Counted from the first letter of the stretch, positions 1-9,659 are shown. The stretch is DNA of 64,000 bases from Microcoleus sp. LEGE 07076 (GCF_015207455.1 NZ_JADEWV010000001.1:1-64000); one strand, 5' to 3'. The notes: generated by a model not told the origin, from the letters alone. Program-made: numbers and translations.

Positions 1-3000
1 AGTCGATCGTACCTGAAATTCCATCTGCAACGACTGAGAATTTAGAGGAAAAGTCGATCGTACCTGAAATTCCATCTGCAACGACTGAGAATTTAGAGGA
101 AAAGTCGATCGTACCGGAAATTCCATCTGCAACGACTGAGAATTTAGAGGAAAAGTCGATCGTACCTGAAACAAAGCCGGAAGCTAATGTTGTTGAAAAG
201 GAAGTTTTAGAGAAAACAACCGCAGAGAGCGCAGAGAGCGCAGAGGGAGGAGAAAGAGAGAAAATAATTAATCAAGAAGTTGTTGGTGTTGCGGGCGATG
301 GGGAGACGGAAAAAGGTGTTGAATTAGATGTTATGCCTGTCGAAACTCCGACACCTGAACTGTGGGATCTTACTTTTAATACGGGTGTTTTTGAGGTCAC
401 AAGCTTTGATGGTTCAGTCAAATTTGACTATTTATTTGATGGCGGCGACTATCAAGGAGAATTGGCGATTTTTAATATTAAAGGCATGGATGTTTTCGAC
501 AGTCAAGAGAGTTTCATTAAAGAAGCAGCACGCCGCGCTGCCAGCAATTCTGCCGAAGGTTATGTCGTCATTAATGACTTAAATGAAGGTGCAAGATTTA
601 GCGGAAAAGTTAGCTACGAGGACAATTACAACCAGGGAAATTATCAAGGAATTAAAACCTTTGCGATGCAAAAAGGGGACGAATTTGCTGTGATGTTAGT
701 TCCCAACGGAACTGTGCAGCAGGTATGGCAAAATCCCAGTATTGGCGGTAACTTGCGGCCTTTATTTTCCTTGGGGACGGCGAATCCCAACGATGAATTT
801 TCGCTGAGGCAAATTGCCGATGTTACGGGTGATGGCAACACCTTTGCGATGGAAGATTTGCGGGCGGATTTTGGGACGGACAGGGATTATAATGATATTG
901 CGTTTAAAGTCAGCGGTGCTATTGGAAAAGCTCCCTCGCTTGCAGGGGCGATCGACCCCAGTCGCGATTGGACTAAAACTACTTTTGGTGAAGACTTAAT
1001 TAAGTACGCTAAATCGGAAGTTGATTTCAAAGGAACTAACGATACTATTGCGAAAAGTTTGTCCGATCGCGTAAATTACAGCGTGCAAAGAGCCGAAATT
1101 CTCGACAACTACCAACCCGAAGCCTTGGCGGAAACAAAACAGTGGGTTGTTGGCGTTACTCCGGGCAAATCTGCGACAGATTTTGCCAACTTATTTGAAG
1201 CGAAAAACCTCGGTGCGACGGGACATATCCCTAACACTTATATTTGGGAATTGCCTGCCGATGTCACGCCAGCACAAGTACAAACTCGATTGGACAATCT
1301 CAACGGTGTTGAGTTTGCTTATCCGCTAGTTGCGATCGAACTCAAGCCGCAATCGATACCCAACGATACTCTATTCAAGCAGCAGTGGAACTTGCAAAAT
1401 ACCGGACAAACCGGCGGCACTCCCGGCGCGGATGCTAATGTTACTAAAGCTTGGGATACTACCAAAGGGAAAGGAGTTGTAATTGGCATTGTCGATGACG
1501 GTTTGCAACACACTCACCCGGATTTGCAAGACAGGTATCGGGCTGATTTGAGCCGCGATTTTAATGAGATCAGTAACGGCGTTTATGACAGCGATCCGAT
1601 GCCAAATGCCAACAATCCGCACGGGACTGCGATGGCAGGAATTGCGGCAGCTACGGGCAACAATAACCTGGGAATTAGCGGCGTTGCACCGGAAGCATCG
1701 CTAGCGGGTTTGCGATTGATTGCGGAAAAAGTGAATGACACAGTTATTGCCGATGCTTTGTCTTATCTCAACAATGACATCGACATTTACAACAACAGTT
1801 GGAAAGCAAACCAACCATTTTTGGCGTTACCGATGGCAGAATATGAATTAGAAATGGGGGCTACCAAAGGTCGAGATGGATTTGGCAGCAACTTTGTATT
1901 TGGGGCGGGGAACGACAAGCAAGTTGGCAGCAATGTTAACTATAACAGTTTTGCCAATTCCCGTCACGCGATCGCCGTTGCTGCGATCGACCACAACGCC
2001 AAGTCAACTACTTACAGCGAACCGGGCGCTTCCGTGTTAGTATCAGCTTATTCTAAGGGCGATCGAGAGTATCCATTCCAAAAAACTGCAAATCTAACTA
2101 TTCCCGACAATCAGACAGTTACATCTAACCTCACAGTTAGCGATTTAACAGGAGTTTTAACTGATTTAGCCGTCAATTTCGATATCAATCACCTTCGCAA
2201 CAGCGATTTAGATATGTTTCTCATCAGTCCATCCGGTAAAAGAGTAGAACTCTTAACCGATGTTGGCGGGAACGGTCGCAACTTCACAAAGACTTGGCTA
2301 TCTGACGATGGAGAAAAATCGATTACTGAGGGAGTTGCACCATTTTCACAAACTGTTTTCCGCCCAGAAGGACGGCTATCGGATTTTGTCGGTGAAGACC
2401 CCAACGGCATTTGGAAATTAGAAATTACTGATGACGAAGTAGGACAAACTGGCACACTTAATTATTGGAGATTAAATATCGGTACAAACGGCGTTGTTAC
2501 CACTGATTTAATCGGTGCAGACGGCAAAAGTCCGGGGAATTACACTTACAATGCTGGTGGCACTTCCTCCGCAGCACCGTTAGTTTCCGGGGAGATTGCG
2601 TTGATGTTAGAAGCAAATCCGACGCTGACAAGACGTGATATTCAGCACATTTTAGTCGATACTGCAACTCACAATGACCCAAATAATACTGATATCTGGG
2701 GAACTGCAACTTGGATGCAAAATGGGGCGGGAAAATGGGTGAACCATCAATACGGATTTGGGGCAATTGAGGTAGCAGCCGCCGTTGAAAAAGCTAAAAC
2801 ATGGACACCAGTTGGTACTGAAATAGCCCTTCGTTCTCCAGAGATATCTGTGAATGCAGCGATTCCTGACGCTACCGAGACGGGACTGGAAATGACCGCT
2901 ACAGTCGAGGAAAATATCACTGTAGAATGGGCCGAAGTAATGTTTGATGCGACTCATTCGCGGCGGGGAGATTTGAATGTAACGCTGATTTCTCCTGACG

Positions 3001-5543
3001 GTACAGAATCGAATTTAGCTCAACAGCATGACGAACCGGGGAATAATTACAGCAAATGGGTGTTTACTTCTGCCCGCAATTGGGGAGAGTCTTCGGTAGG
3101 AGATTGGAAGCTGAGAGTTTCGGATGAGGTGACACAAGAAACAGGTACTTGGAATTCTTGGCAATTGAATCTTTTCGGAACTAAACCGACGGTTTCACTG
3201 GTTGCGACTGACCCCGATGCTACGGAAGGGGAAGATCCGGGGGAGTTTACTGTTACTCGCACTGGGAATACAAAATTGCCCCTGACGGTGAATTACGTCA
3301 TGCAAGCAGCTAATAATTGGTCGTCCCCAGAAGCAATTAATGGCACTGATTACAACTCTTTAAGTGGCATTGTTACTATTCCAGCGGGTCAATCTTCTGT
3401 CAAAATCCCAATCGAAACTATTGAAGACACGATTGCTGAATGGCCGGAACAAGTCGGAATGCACTTAAAGACAGATAATTCTTACCAAATTGGAGTGGCT
3501 AATAGTGATACGGTGAAACTTTGGGACAATGAAACACCTGAAGTTCAAGTTTTTGCAGAATGGTATTCTGGGAAAATTGGCAATTACCAACGGGAAAATT
3601 ACGTTTCTGAATCGGGGAATCTTGGTTTTGTCACATTCCGGCGCATCGGTAGTTTAGCCCAAGATTTAACGGTAAATTACTCGCTGACAGGAACTGCTAT
3701 TGAGGGTACAGATTACACTTACGATCCTCAGTCTGGCAGCAATATCATTGTCCAAAATAAGTATGGAAGCACAGTCATTCGTGCTGGTCAGCATGACGCT
3801 TCTTTGACATTGAAAGCGATCGACGATACGTTAGTGGAAGAGCAAGAAACAGCTATACTGACACTAACTCCCGATGCTAATTACAAAGTGTGGAATAGTG
3901 GAGTATTAAATACCGTAATTTCGGATAACGATGATCAACCAACTGTTTCGATCGTAGCTACAGATAACACAGCTTCTGAATACGGCGATCCGGGTCGATT
4001 TACCATTACTCGCACGGGCAGTACAGCTAACCCTCTAACAGTAGATTACTGGGTAGAGCCTGTGTGGGAACCGCGCGCTAAAAATGGTATAGATTACAAT
4101 TTTTTAGATGATAAAATCGTGATTCCTGCTGGTGCTTCGTCAGTCACAATTGACGTATTTCCTATTGATGACAGCGAATCGGAATCAAAAGAGTTGGTGC
4201 GTTTATTGATTAAAGAGAGTTCTCAATATTCGATATCCAAGGATGAAGGTGCTGAGGTGACGATTATTGACAACGACAATCCTACAGTTGAGTGGAAGCG
4301 ACAATCTGGGATATCAACCGCAAGTTACGATTCGTCGAATGGTATCGCAGTCGATCGCACTAACAACATTTACACCGTCGGCCGCACTTCTGGCAACTTA
4401 GAGGGCACCAATCAGGGACTGTATGATGCGTGGGTATCCAAGTATGACAGCGCGGGACAGCAAATTTGGAAGCGACAAATCGGAACTACTGCTTATGATG
4501 CTGCTAGCGGTGTTGCTGTGGATAATAATAGCAATGTATATGCGATCGGCTCCACTGACGGCGGTTTGGGAAATACGAGCGATCGCACTTCCTGGATGAC
4601 AAAGTACGGTACTGACGGCAATCTACTTTGGAAGCGCGATTTACTAACACCAGATTATTACGTTGCCCAGGGTGGAATTTCTATTAGCAATGGCAGCATA
4701 CATATCGTCGGCCGCACGATAGGCAATGCACCGGGAAGCGGTGAAATTACTACCGATGCTTTTGTGGCAAAATACGACAGCAACGGCAACCAAATTTGGG
4801 TGAAACAACTTGGAACTGCTGCTTGGGATGAAGCTAAAAGCGTCGCTTCTGACAGTGCGGGCAATATCTACATTGCTGGCTCGACTAAGGGCAATTTGCA
4901 AGGAACCAATGCTGGTGATGCTGATGCTTGGTTGGCAAAATATGACAGCACAGGCAATGAAATGTGGAGGAAACAAATAGGGACGACTGCGGAAGATCAA
5001 GCTTTTGGAGTTGCAGTTAGTAACAACGGTCATGTATACCTGTCGGGACACACCCAGAATAAATTGGGAGAGAGCTTTGTCGGGAATGTCAATGAATGGA
5101 TTGGCGATTTCGAGGCTATGCGGAATGCCTTTTATCAAAATGATAACTCTCAATTAGGTGGCATTTATTACGGAGGTACAGATGCTTGGGTTGCCCAATT
5201 TAAGGCAGCAGATGGTGCATTGAATTGGAAGCGGCAGTTAGGAACTTCCGCCTACGATTCTTCCACTGGAGTTGCCACCGATATTTACGGTAACGCCTAC
5301 ATTACCGGGCGCACCCGCGGCAAATTGGGGGAAAACTACAGCGGTGGCGATGATGCTTGGGTTGCCAAGTACAACGTCAACGGTGCATTGCAGTGGAAAC
5401 AGCAGTTAGGAACAGTTGGTGACGATGTTTCTAACGGTATTGCTGTTAGCAGTGCCGGGGTTTATATCGGCGGCGTTACCTCCGGGAATGTCGAGGGAAA
5501 TAATTTGGGAGGTGATGATGCTTGGATAGCTAAATTATCTTAG
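1..5543 (+). CDS. Secreted subtilisin-like (S8) protease with DUF4114, P-domains, Calx-beta and SBBP repeats; 5' end outside window
   Basis: The frame is open from base 3 to the stop at 5541-5543 (at least 1,846 residues), so the start and any signal peptide lie upstream. Order: a 17-residue tandem repeat (about nt 3-173); a linker; a DUF4114-like domain (nt 675-925, ending in a DRDYNDIAF motif); the S8 catalytic domain with Asp in IVDDG (nt 1494), His in NPHGTAMAG (nt 1620) and Ser in GGTSSAAP (nt 2565). One proprotein-convertase P-domain lies inside the catalytic domain (about nt 2080-2480) and a second follows it (2835-3180). Then come three Calx-beta repeats (3185-4290) and about six SBBP beta-propeller repeats rich in W-K-x-Q-x-G-T and DAWVAKY (4290-5540). 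Such proteins are usually exported and Ca-dependent (family knowledge). Substrate unknown. The catalytic triad looks intact. Confidence 0.93.
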   Translation, partial: SIVPEIPSATTENLEEKSIVPEIPSATTENLEEKSIVPEIPSATTENLEEKSIVPETKPEANVVEKEVLEKTTAESAESAEGGEREKIINQEVVGVAGDGETEKGVELDVMPVETPTPELWDLTFNTGVFEVTSFDGSVKFDYLFDGGDYQGELAIFNIKGMDVFDSQESFIKEAARRAASNSAEGYVVINDLNEGARFSGKVSYEDNYNQGNYQGIKTFAMQKGDEFAVMLVPNGTVQQVWQNPSIGGNLRPLFSLGTANPNDEFSLRQIADVTGDGNTFAMEDLRADFGTDRDYNDIAFKVSGAIGKAPSLAGAIDPSRDWTKTTFGEDLIKYAKSEVDFKGTNDTIAKSLSDRVNYSVQRAEILDNYQPEALAETKQWVVGVTPGKSATDFANLFEAKNLGATGHIPNTYIWELPADVTPAQVQTRLDNLNGVEFAYPLVAIELKPQSIPNDTLFKQQWNLQNTGQTGGTPGADANVTKAWDTTKGKGVVIGIVDDGLQHTHPDLQDRYRADLSRDFNEISNGVYDSDPMPNANNPHGTAMAGIAAATGNNNLGISGVAPEASLAGLRLIAEKVNDTVIADALSYLNNDIDIYNNSWKANQPFLALPMAEYELEMGATKGRDGFGSNFVFGAGNDKQVGSNVNYNSFANSRHAIAVAAIDHNAKSTTYSEPGASVLVSAYSKGDREYPFQKTANLTIPDNQTVTSNLTVSDLTGVLTDLAVNFDINHLRNSDLDMFLISPSGKRVELLTDVGGNGRNFTKTWLSDDGEKSITEGVAPFSQTVFRPEGRLSDFVGEDPNGIWKLEITDDEVGQTGTLNYWRLNIGTNGVVTTDLIGADGKSPGNYTYNAGGTSSAAPLVSGEIALMLEANPTLTRRDIQHILVDTATHNDPNNTDIWGTATWMQNGAGKWVNHQYGFGAIEVAAAVEKAKTWTPVGTEIALRSPEISVNAAIPDATETGLEMTATVEENITVEWAEVMFDATHSRRGDLNVTLISPDGTESNLAQQHDEPGNNYSKWVFTSARNWGESSVGDWKLRVSDEVTQETGTWNSWQLNLFGTKPTVSLVATDPDATEGEDPGEFTVTRTGNTKLPLTVNYVMQAANNWSSPEAINGTDYNSLSGIVTIPAGQSSVKIPIETIEDTIAEWPEQVGMHLKTDNSYQIGVANSDTVKLWDNETPEVQVFAEWYSGKIGNYQRENYVSESGNLGFVTFRRIGSLAQDLTVNYSLTGTAIEGTDYTYDPQSGSNIIVQNKYGSTVIRAGQHDASLTLKAIDDTLVEEQETAILTLTPDANYKVWNSGVLNTVISDNDDQPTVSIVATDNTASEYGDPGRFTITRTGSTANPLTVDYWVEPVWEPRAKNGIDYNFLDDKIVIPAGASSVTIDVFPIDDSESESKELVRLLIKESSQYSISKDEGAEVTIIDNDNPTVEWKRQSGISTASYDSSNGIAVDRTNNIYTVGRTSGNLEGTNQGLYDAWVSKYDSAGQQIWKRQIGTTAYDAASGVAVDNNSNVYAIGSTDGGLGNTSDRTSWMTKYGTDGNLLWKRDLLTPDYYVAQGGISISNGSIHIVGRTIGNAPGSGEITTDAFVAKYDSNGNQIWVKQLGTAAWDEAKSVASDSAGNIYIAGSTKGNLQGTNAGDADAWLAKYDSTGNEMWRKQIGTTAEDQAFGVAVSNNGHVYLSGHTQNKLGESFVGNVNEWIGDFEAMRNAFYQNDNSQLGGIYYGGTDAWVAQFKAADGALNWKRQLGTSAYDSSTGVATDIYGNAYITGRTRGKLGENYSGGDDAWVAKYNVNGALQWKQQLGTVGDDVSNGIAVSSAGVYIGGVTSGNVEGNNLGGDDAWIAKLS
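3..173 (+). repeat. 51-bp tandem repeat inside the S8 protease gene
   Basis: Units begin at 3, 54, 105 and 156 (the last is partial) with an exact 51-bp period. Each encodes the 17-residue unit SIVPEIPSATTENLEEK. Copies differ by one silent base (cct/ccg at the proline). The array may continue left of the window. Confidence 0.95.
218..270 (+). repeat. Copy of the interspersed ACCGCAGAG/CGCAGAG repeat, lying in coding sequence
   Basis: This stretch matches the intergenic repeat at 14311-14359 (inverted), 38864-38914, 58342-58396 (inverted) and 58841-58893: an accgcagag start, repeated cgcagag units and an agaaagagagaaa-type tail. Here it is read in frame as TAESAESAEGGEREK inside the protease linker. 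Confidence 0.8.
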
Positions 5544-5550
5544 TTTGATT

Positions 5551-5670
5551 CGATCCCCCCTAGCCCCCCTTAAGAAAGGGGGGGACTGGAGTATTCAGAG
5601 TCTGTCGGAAAAAAAAGGGCGATCGGACTCTTCAAAGTCCCCCTTCTTAAGGGGAATGCGAGGGGGATCG
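5551..5670. repeat. MITE-like inverted-repeat element (CGATCCCCC ... GGGGGATCG)
   Basis: The ends are inverted (cgatccccccta... / ...gagggggatcg) and each arm contains a smaller CCCCCTTAAG-type hairpin. A related element lies at 33881-33977. It has no coding capacity of its own and lies between the protease stop and the PEP-CTERM gene. An apparent upstream extension of the next reading frame is only a translation of this element. Confidence 0.75.
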
Positions 5671-5727
5671 AAACTGGATTGTATTTGCAGAGAACTTTCA
5701 CTCATTAATTACAGGGAGATAACAACA

Positions 5728-6384
5728 ATGGCTGATGAACAAACAAACTTAGATTGGCAAATTCAGCGGACTACCTATCTAGGTTTGTACGGTCAAGAAA
5801 TTCAGACAGTTCGAGGCGGTGCTATTTCCATAACCTCGAACAGCCTGCAAGAGATATCTCTGGATTTCTTGTGGGGAAGGAGAAGCAGGTTCAGTTCGGG
5901 AATGAAACCGATCGACCCTCCAGATATTGACATTCCTGCTGGATTGTTTCAGCAACCTCCCAGTCAGTTAAATTGGTGGCAAGTTCGCTCTCAATCGGGT
6001 CCGGGAAGTCCGCCATCCGATGGAGGAATTGGCTTGATACCTACTGATGGAAATACTGTTTCTAGTAGCGATGTTTTCTATCTAGCTTTGGGGGGAAATG
6101 TCGAGCCGAATGTTGTGTTTCTAGATAGGATAACTAGAAGGTTCACTAGCAGCAATCCGAGTCTCGATGATGCTGTATTTGATGTGATAGTCAAACAACC
6201 TTATACGGTTTCTCAGGTGAAGACAGTACCGGGGATAGGCGTTCCTCCGGGGGACGGGCCGGGGTTTCCTAATCCACCTGAACCTGTGCCGGAACCGAGT
6301 TTGGTTTTCAGCAGTTTGGCTTTTGGTGCTGTCAGTATTTGGATGCGGAAACAGCGGGGTAAATTGAAAGCTGGGCGCAAATAA
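5728..6384 (+). CDS. PEP-CTERM-like protein, function unknown
   Basis: 218 residues from the ATG at 5728, which follows an AGGGAGAT ribosome-binding site. The frame is open further upstream (to 5545), but that part translates the inverted-repeat element, so 5728 is preferred. The C-terminus has a PEP-CTERM sorting layout: VPEPS, a hydrophobic stretch (LVFSSLAFGAVSIW), then basic residues (MRKQRGK). In this family the tail is recognised by an exosortase after export (family knowledge). No N-terminal signal peptide is visible (MADEQTNLDWQIQ), which is odd for an exosortase substrate. The middle is rich in Pro, Gly and Ser and has no recognised domain. It lies 184 bp after the surface protease; co-transcription is possible but unproven. 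Confidence 0.75.
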   Translation: MADEQTNLDWQIQRTTYLGLYGQEIQTVRGGAISITSNSLQEISLDFLWGRRSRFSSGMKPIDPPDIDIPAGLFQQPPSQLNWWQVRSQSGPGSPPSDGGIGLIPTDGNTVSSSDVFYLALGGNVEPNVVFLDRITRRFTSSNPSLDDAVFDVIVKQPYTVSQVKTVPGIGVPPGDGPGFPNPPEPVPEPSLVFSSLAFGAVSIWMRKQRGKLKAGRK

Positions 6385-6678
6385 ATTGCCGCAAATTTCA
6401 CATACCTGTAGGGGCGGGTTCACCAACAATATTTGATACCCACCAACAATATTGATAAACCCGCCCCCACCACACCAATAACCTACATGAACCTTAAATT
6501 ATGACCCATAGGAAAAATGTGCTTGGTGATTTTTCATTGGGTGGGGGCGGGTTTTTGGAGATTGTTGGTTATTGTCAGGGATGGTTGGTGAAAGAGCCCC
6601 TACAGATATTTGGGTAATTGATGTTGCGATCGATCGCAGTATGATAAAATATTTTGGTCTTCCATGCATTAACCCGCG
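6385..6678. other. Intergenic stretch with GTAGGGGCGGGTT-type repeats
   Basis: Two decayed copies of a repeat with GTAGGGGCGGGTT/AACCCGCCCCC arms occur at about 6410-6475 and 6540-6605. A related copy lies at about 14152-14210. No gene is seen. The promoter for the haemagglutinin gene should lie at the right end, but no convincing boxes stand out. Confidence 0.5.
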
Positions 6679-9510
6679 ATGCACAAATCGCCCTTCCTCT
6701 TCCAACTTGTCACCGCCCTCGCTTGCTCCTACCTAACCGCTCCCCCAACATTAGCTCAAATCGTCCCCGATACAACTCTCCCAAATAATTCTACAGTTAC
6801 AATCGACGGCAATACCGATATTATCAACGGCGGTACTAACGCTGGCAATAACTTATTTCACAGTTTTAGAGAATTCTCTGTCCCCACCGGCGGTACAGCT
6901 TTTTTTAACAACTCTCTAGATGTTCAAAATATTATTACTCGCGTCACTGGCAGCTCAATTTCTAACATTGACGGCATTCTCAAAGCTAACGGCGCTAATT
7001 TATTCCTGCTAAATCCTAACGGGATTATTTTTGGTGAAAACGCTCGACTTATGCTCGGCGGTTCCTTTCTGGCAAGCACTGCTGACAGTTTGATATTTGC
7101 TGACGGCACGCAATTTAGTGCCAAAAATCCCCAAACAACTCCTCTATTAACCATCAGCGTGCCAATCGGTTTGCAATTGGGAACAGCGAACCCAATTGTC
7201 GTTCAGGGGCCAGGTCAAGATTTAGTACCAGATGAAGAAACAGGCGCAATTGTCCGGGGCGATGAGACTGTAGGACTTGCTGTAGAAACTGGCAGAAGTT
7301 TGGTATTAGTCGGCGGCGATATCCAGCTTCAAGGTGGCAATTTGACAGCACCGGCGGGACGCATTTCGCTGTTAGCGGTGCGAAACTCAGAAGTGAGAGT
7401 TCCTAACAGTGAATCTCTTTTCACTTCTGACATTGTGCCTCTGGCTGCTTCCTCCTTTGGCAATATCGAAATGTCCCAAAAAGCAACGGTTGACGCTAGT
7501 GGGACGCGGGGGGGAGACATTCAGCTTGCGGGCGGCAACATCAGACTGACGGAAGGTTCGGCAGTTTTGAGCTTGACGAGAGAAGCGGAAGCGGGAGGAA
7601 ATCTGACTGTTACGGCCTCCGAAGCTGTGGAAGCCATAGGCAGTCCAGAGGGGCAGCCCAGCGGTTTTTTGCTGGAAACTATCGGTGAAGGTGGCGGCGG
7701 GAATGTGCAGGTTGCGGCGCGCAGCTTGCTGCTGCGGGATGGCGGACAGGCAACTACTTCTACATTCGGTAACGGTAGAGGAGGTAATGTGAGAGTAGAT
7801 GTATCTGAATTGATAGCAGCCATTGGTGCAACCCCCACTGGGGAACCTAGTGGCTTATTTGCTCAAACGGAAAGTGCTGGTGCAGCAGGAAATTTGACAA
7901 TAAATACAGGCAGTTTGCTTGTCTCTGAGGGGGCAGAGGTATCAACAACTGCCTTCGACAGCGGCAATGGCGGGAATCTTACCGTCAATGCTTCTGAATC
8001 GATTGAAGTCATCGGAATTGACATTCCCGGTAATCCGCTGCGTTCGGGTTTGTCTTCTGCGACTGAAGGGGAGGGTGCAGGAGGTGACTTGAGAATTGAT
8101 ACCAAAAGATTGATTGTTCGAGATGGCGCACAGGTGTTTACTTCTACATCTGGCGCTGGGAAAGCTGGAGATTTGCAGGCGAATGCTTCCGAGTCAATCG
8201 TAATTAGTGGTGGCAACGAACGACGAAGTGGCATATTTACACAAGTAGAGTCTATAGCCACGGGAGACGGTGGCAATTTAACTGTTGCAACCCGACAATT
8301 AATAGTTCGAGATGGCGCACAAATAATAGCGGGTACATTCAGTTCAGGTCAAGGCGGGAATGTTATTGTAACTGCCAGGAATTCTATTGAGCTAAGAGGA
8401 AGTTCATCTAATGGTTTTTCTAGCAGCATATTAACTCAAGTTGATGAGGAAACTGCAACAGGAAACGGTGGCAATGTGACTGTGGCAACTAGACAGTTAC
8501 GAGTGCTAGACGGCGCGCAAATCTCGGCAGGAACTCGTGGTATTGGCAGCGGCGGCAATGTTACTATCAATGCTAGAGAAAGTGTGGAATTAAGCGGCGT
8601 TTCCGATACGATCGACCCTGAGACCGATCGCCCTTTTACCAGCGGCTTGTTTGCCCGCACTCGCGGTTCGGGAAATGCCGGGGGCGTCAACATTTTTACC
8701 GATCGCCTGACGGTTCGCAACGGCGCAGAAGCAGCGGTTGACGCGCGTCTGGGGGGCGGTGACGCGGGAAATTTGGAAATTCGATCGCGCGAAATTCGAT
8801 TGCTCGACAGGGGCGTTCTGACGGCGGAAACTAATGTGGGCGAAGGCGGCAACATCCGCATCAATGCGAGCAATATCCAGATGCGAGGAAACAGTCGCAT
8901 TTCCACAAGCGCAGGCACTGCTAAGGAACCGGGAAATGGCGGTAATATTAACATCAACACGGATACACTTGCCGGGGTGAGAAATAGCGACATTTCTGCT
9001 AACGCTTTTGAGGGCGCGGGTGGTAGAATCCAGATAAACGCCCAAGCTGTTTTAGGATTTCAAACACCAACCAGGCAAGATTTGGCAACTCAATTAGGCA
9101 CGGACAATTTAACAGAATTTGACTCGCAAAATTTGTCCAGCAGCGACATTACCGCGATTTCTCTCACCAACCCCAATCTCAGCGGTACAGTCGAAATCAC
9201 AACGCCCGATATTGACCCGAGTTCCGGCTTAATTGCCGTCCCGCAGCCGGGAGTTACCGCGATTATTCAAAGCCCTTGCAGTCGGGGAAACCGCAGCAGT
9301 TTTGTGAATGTCGGCCGCGGCGGGGTGCCGCCAAATCCGAGAGAAATTGTCAGTAATTCGGGAGCCAATTCGGGGGATAATTTAGAAACGGAATTAGTGG
9401 AGGCTCAAGGATGGGAACGAGATGCTGACGGTACAATTAGATTGGTGGCTCGATCGCGCACTGTTACACCTTACAGCAACGGGCAAACTCCGGCGAAGTG
9501 CGATCGGTAA
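6679..9510 (+). CDS. Filamentous haemagglutinin-like two-partner-secretion exoprotein (TpsA-like)
   Basis: 943 residues. A signal peptide is visible (MHKSPFLFQLVTALACSYLTAPPTLAQ). It is followed by the TPS/haemagglutination activity domain with the signatures NLFHSFREFSV, NIITRVTG, and ANLFLLNPNGIIFG followed by LGGSFLAST (roughly residues 30-160). The rest is a degenerate beta-helix repeat with recurring NLTVxAxE, LxVRDGAQxxxxT and GxGGNV units. Such proteins are exported through a TpsB outer-membrane pore (family knowledge); no TpsB gene is in the window. It sits just upstream of a CHAT protease gene, a recurrent cyanobacterial arrangement. The C-terminus is low complexity without a recognisable anchor. 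Probable role is in surface adhesion; ligand unknown. Confidence 0.9.
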   Translation: MHKSPFLFQLVTALACSYLTAPPTLAQIVPDTTLPNNSTVTIDGNTDIINGGTNAGNNLFHSFREFSVPTGGTAFFNNSLDVQNIITRVTGSSISNIDGILKANGANLFLLNPNGIIFGENARLMLGGSFLASTADSLIFADGTQFSAKNPQTTPLLTISVPIGLQLGTANPIVVQGPGQDLVPDEETGAIVRGDETVGLAVETGRSLVLVGGDIQLQGGNLTAPAGRISLLAVRNSEVRVPNSESLFTSDIVPLAASSFGNIEMSQKATVDASGTRGGDIQLAGGNIRLTEGSAVLSLTREAEAGGNLTVTASEAVEAIGSPEGQPSGFLLETIGEGGGGNVQVAARSLLLRDGGQATTSTFGNGRGGNVRVDVSELIAAIGATPTGEPSGLFAQTESAGAAGNLTINTGSLLVSEGAEVSTTAFDSGNGGNLTVNASESIEVIGIDIPGNPLRSGLSSATEGEGAGGDLRIDTKRLIVRDGAQVFTSTSGAGKAGDLQANASESIVISGGNERRSGIFTQVESIATGDGGNLTVATRQLIVRDGAQIIAGTFSSGQGGNVIVTARNSIELRGSSSNGFSSSILTQVDEETATGNGGNVTVATRQLRVLDGAQISAGTRGIGSGGNVTINARESVELSGVSDTIDPETDRPFTSGLFARTRGSGNAGGVNIFTDRLTVRNGAEAAVDARLGGGDAGNLEIRSREIRLLDRGVLTAETNVGEGGNIRINASNIQMRGNSRISTSAGTAKEPGNGGNININTDTLAGVRNSDISANAFEGAGGRIQINAQAVLGFQTPTRQDLATQLGTDNLTEFDSQNLSSSDITAISLTNPNLSGTVEITTPDIDPSSGLIAVPQPGVTAIIQSPCSRGNRSSFVNVGRGGVPPNPREIVSNSGANSGDNLETELVEAQGWERDADGTIRLVARSRTVTPYSNGQTPAKCDR

Positions 9511-9534
9511 ATTTGGAAGTTTTAACTACTGGGC

Positions 9535-9631
9535 TCAACGGGCTCTCCGGCCCGTTCCACCATCACTCAATTTTCTTGTGGGTTCAACGGGCTCTCCGGC
9601 CCGTTCCACCATCACTCAATTTTCTTGTGGG
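9535..9631 (+). repeat. Two tandem 49-bp copies carrying a CGGGC/GCCCG hairpin
   Basis: Near-identical units start at 9535 and 9584. Each contains CGGGCTCTCCGGCCCG, a 5-bp stem hairpin. A second hairpin (GGGTGGGCTTCTAGCCCGCCC) follows at 9630-9650. They separate the haemagglutinin stop from the CHAT start and may attenuate or process the transcript (inference). Confidence 0.85.
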
Positions 9632-9659
9632 GTGGGCTTCTAGCCCGCCCAAAAAGCAG

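Noticed and set aside
5545-5727. N-terminal extension of the PEP-CTERM gene (open frame from 5545)
   Set aside because: It translates the inverted-repeat element at 5551-5670; the ATG at 5728 has the ribosome-binding site.
7521-8993. Long minus-strand open frames inside the haemagglutinin gene
   Set aside because: Mirror frames of a repetitive GC-richer gene; compositions are low complexity and no start context is seen.
9498-9659. N-terminal extension of the CHAT gene
   Set aside because: It translates the two 49-bp hairpin repeats and overlaps the haemagglutinin stop; the signal peptide starts at 9660.
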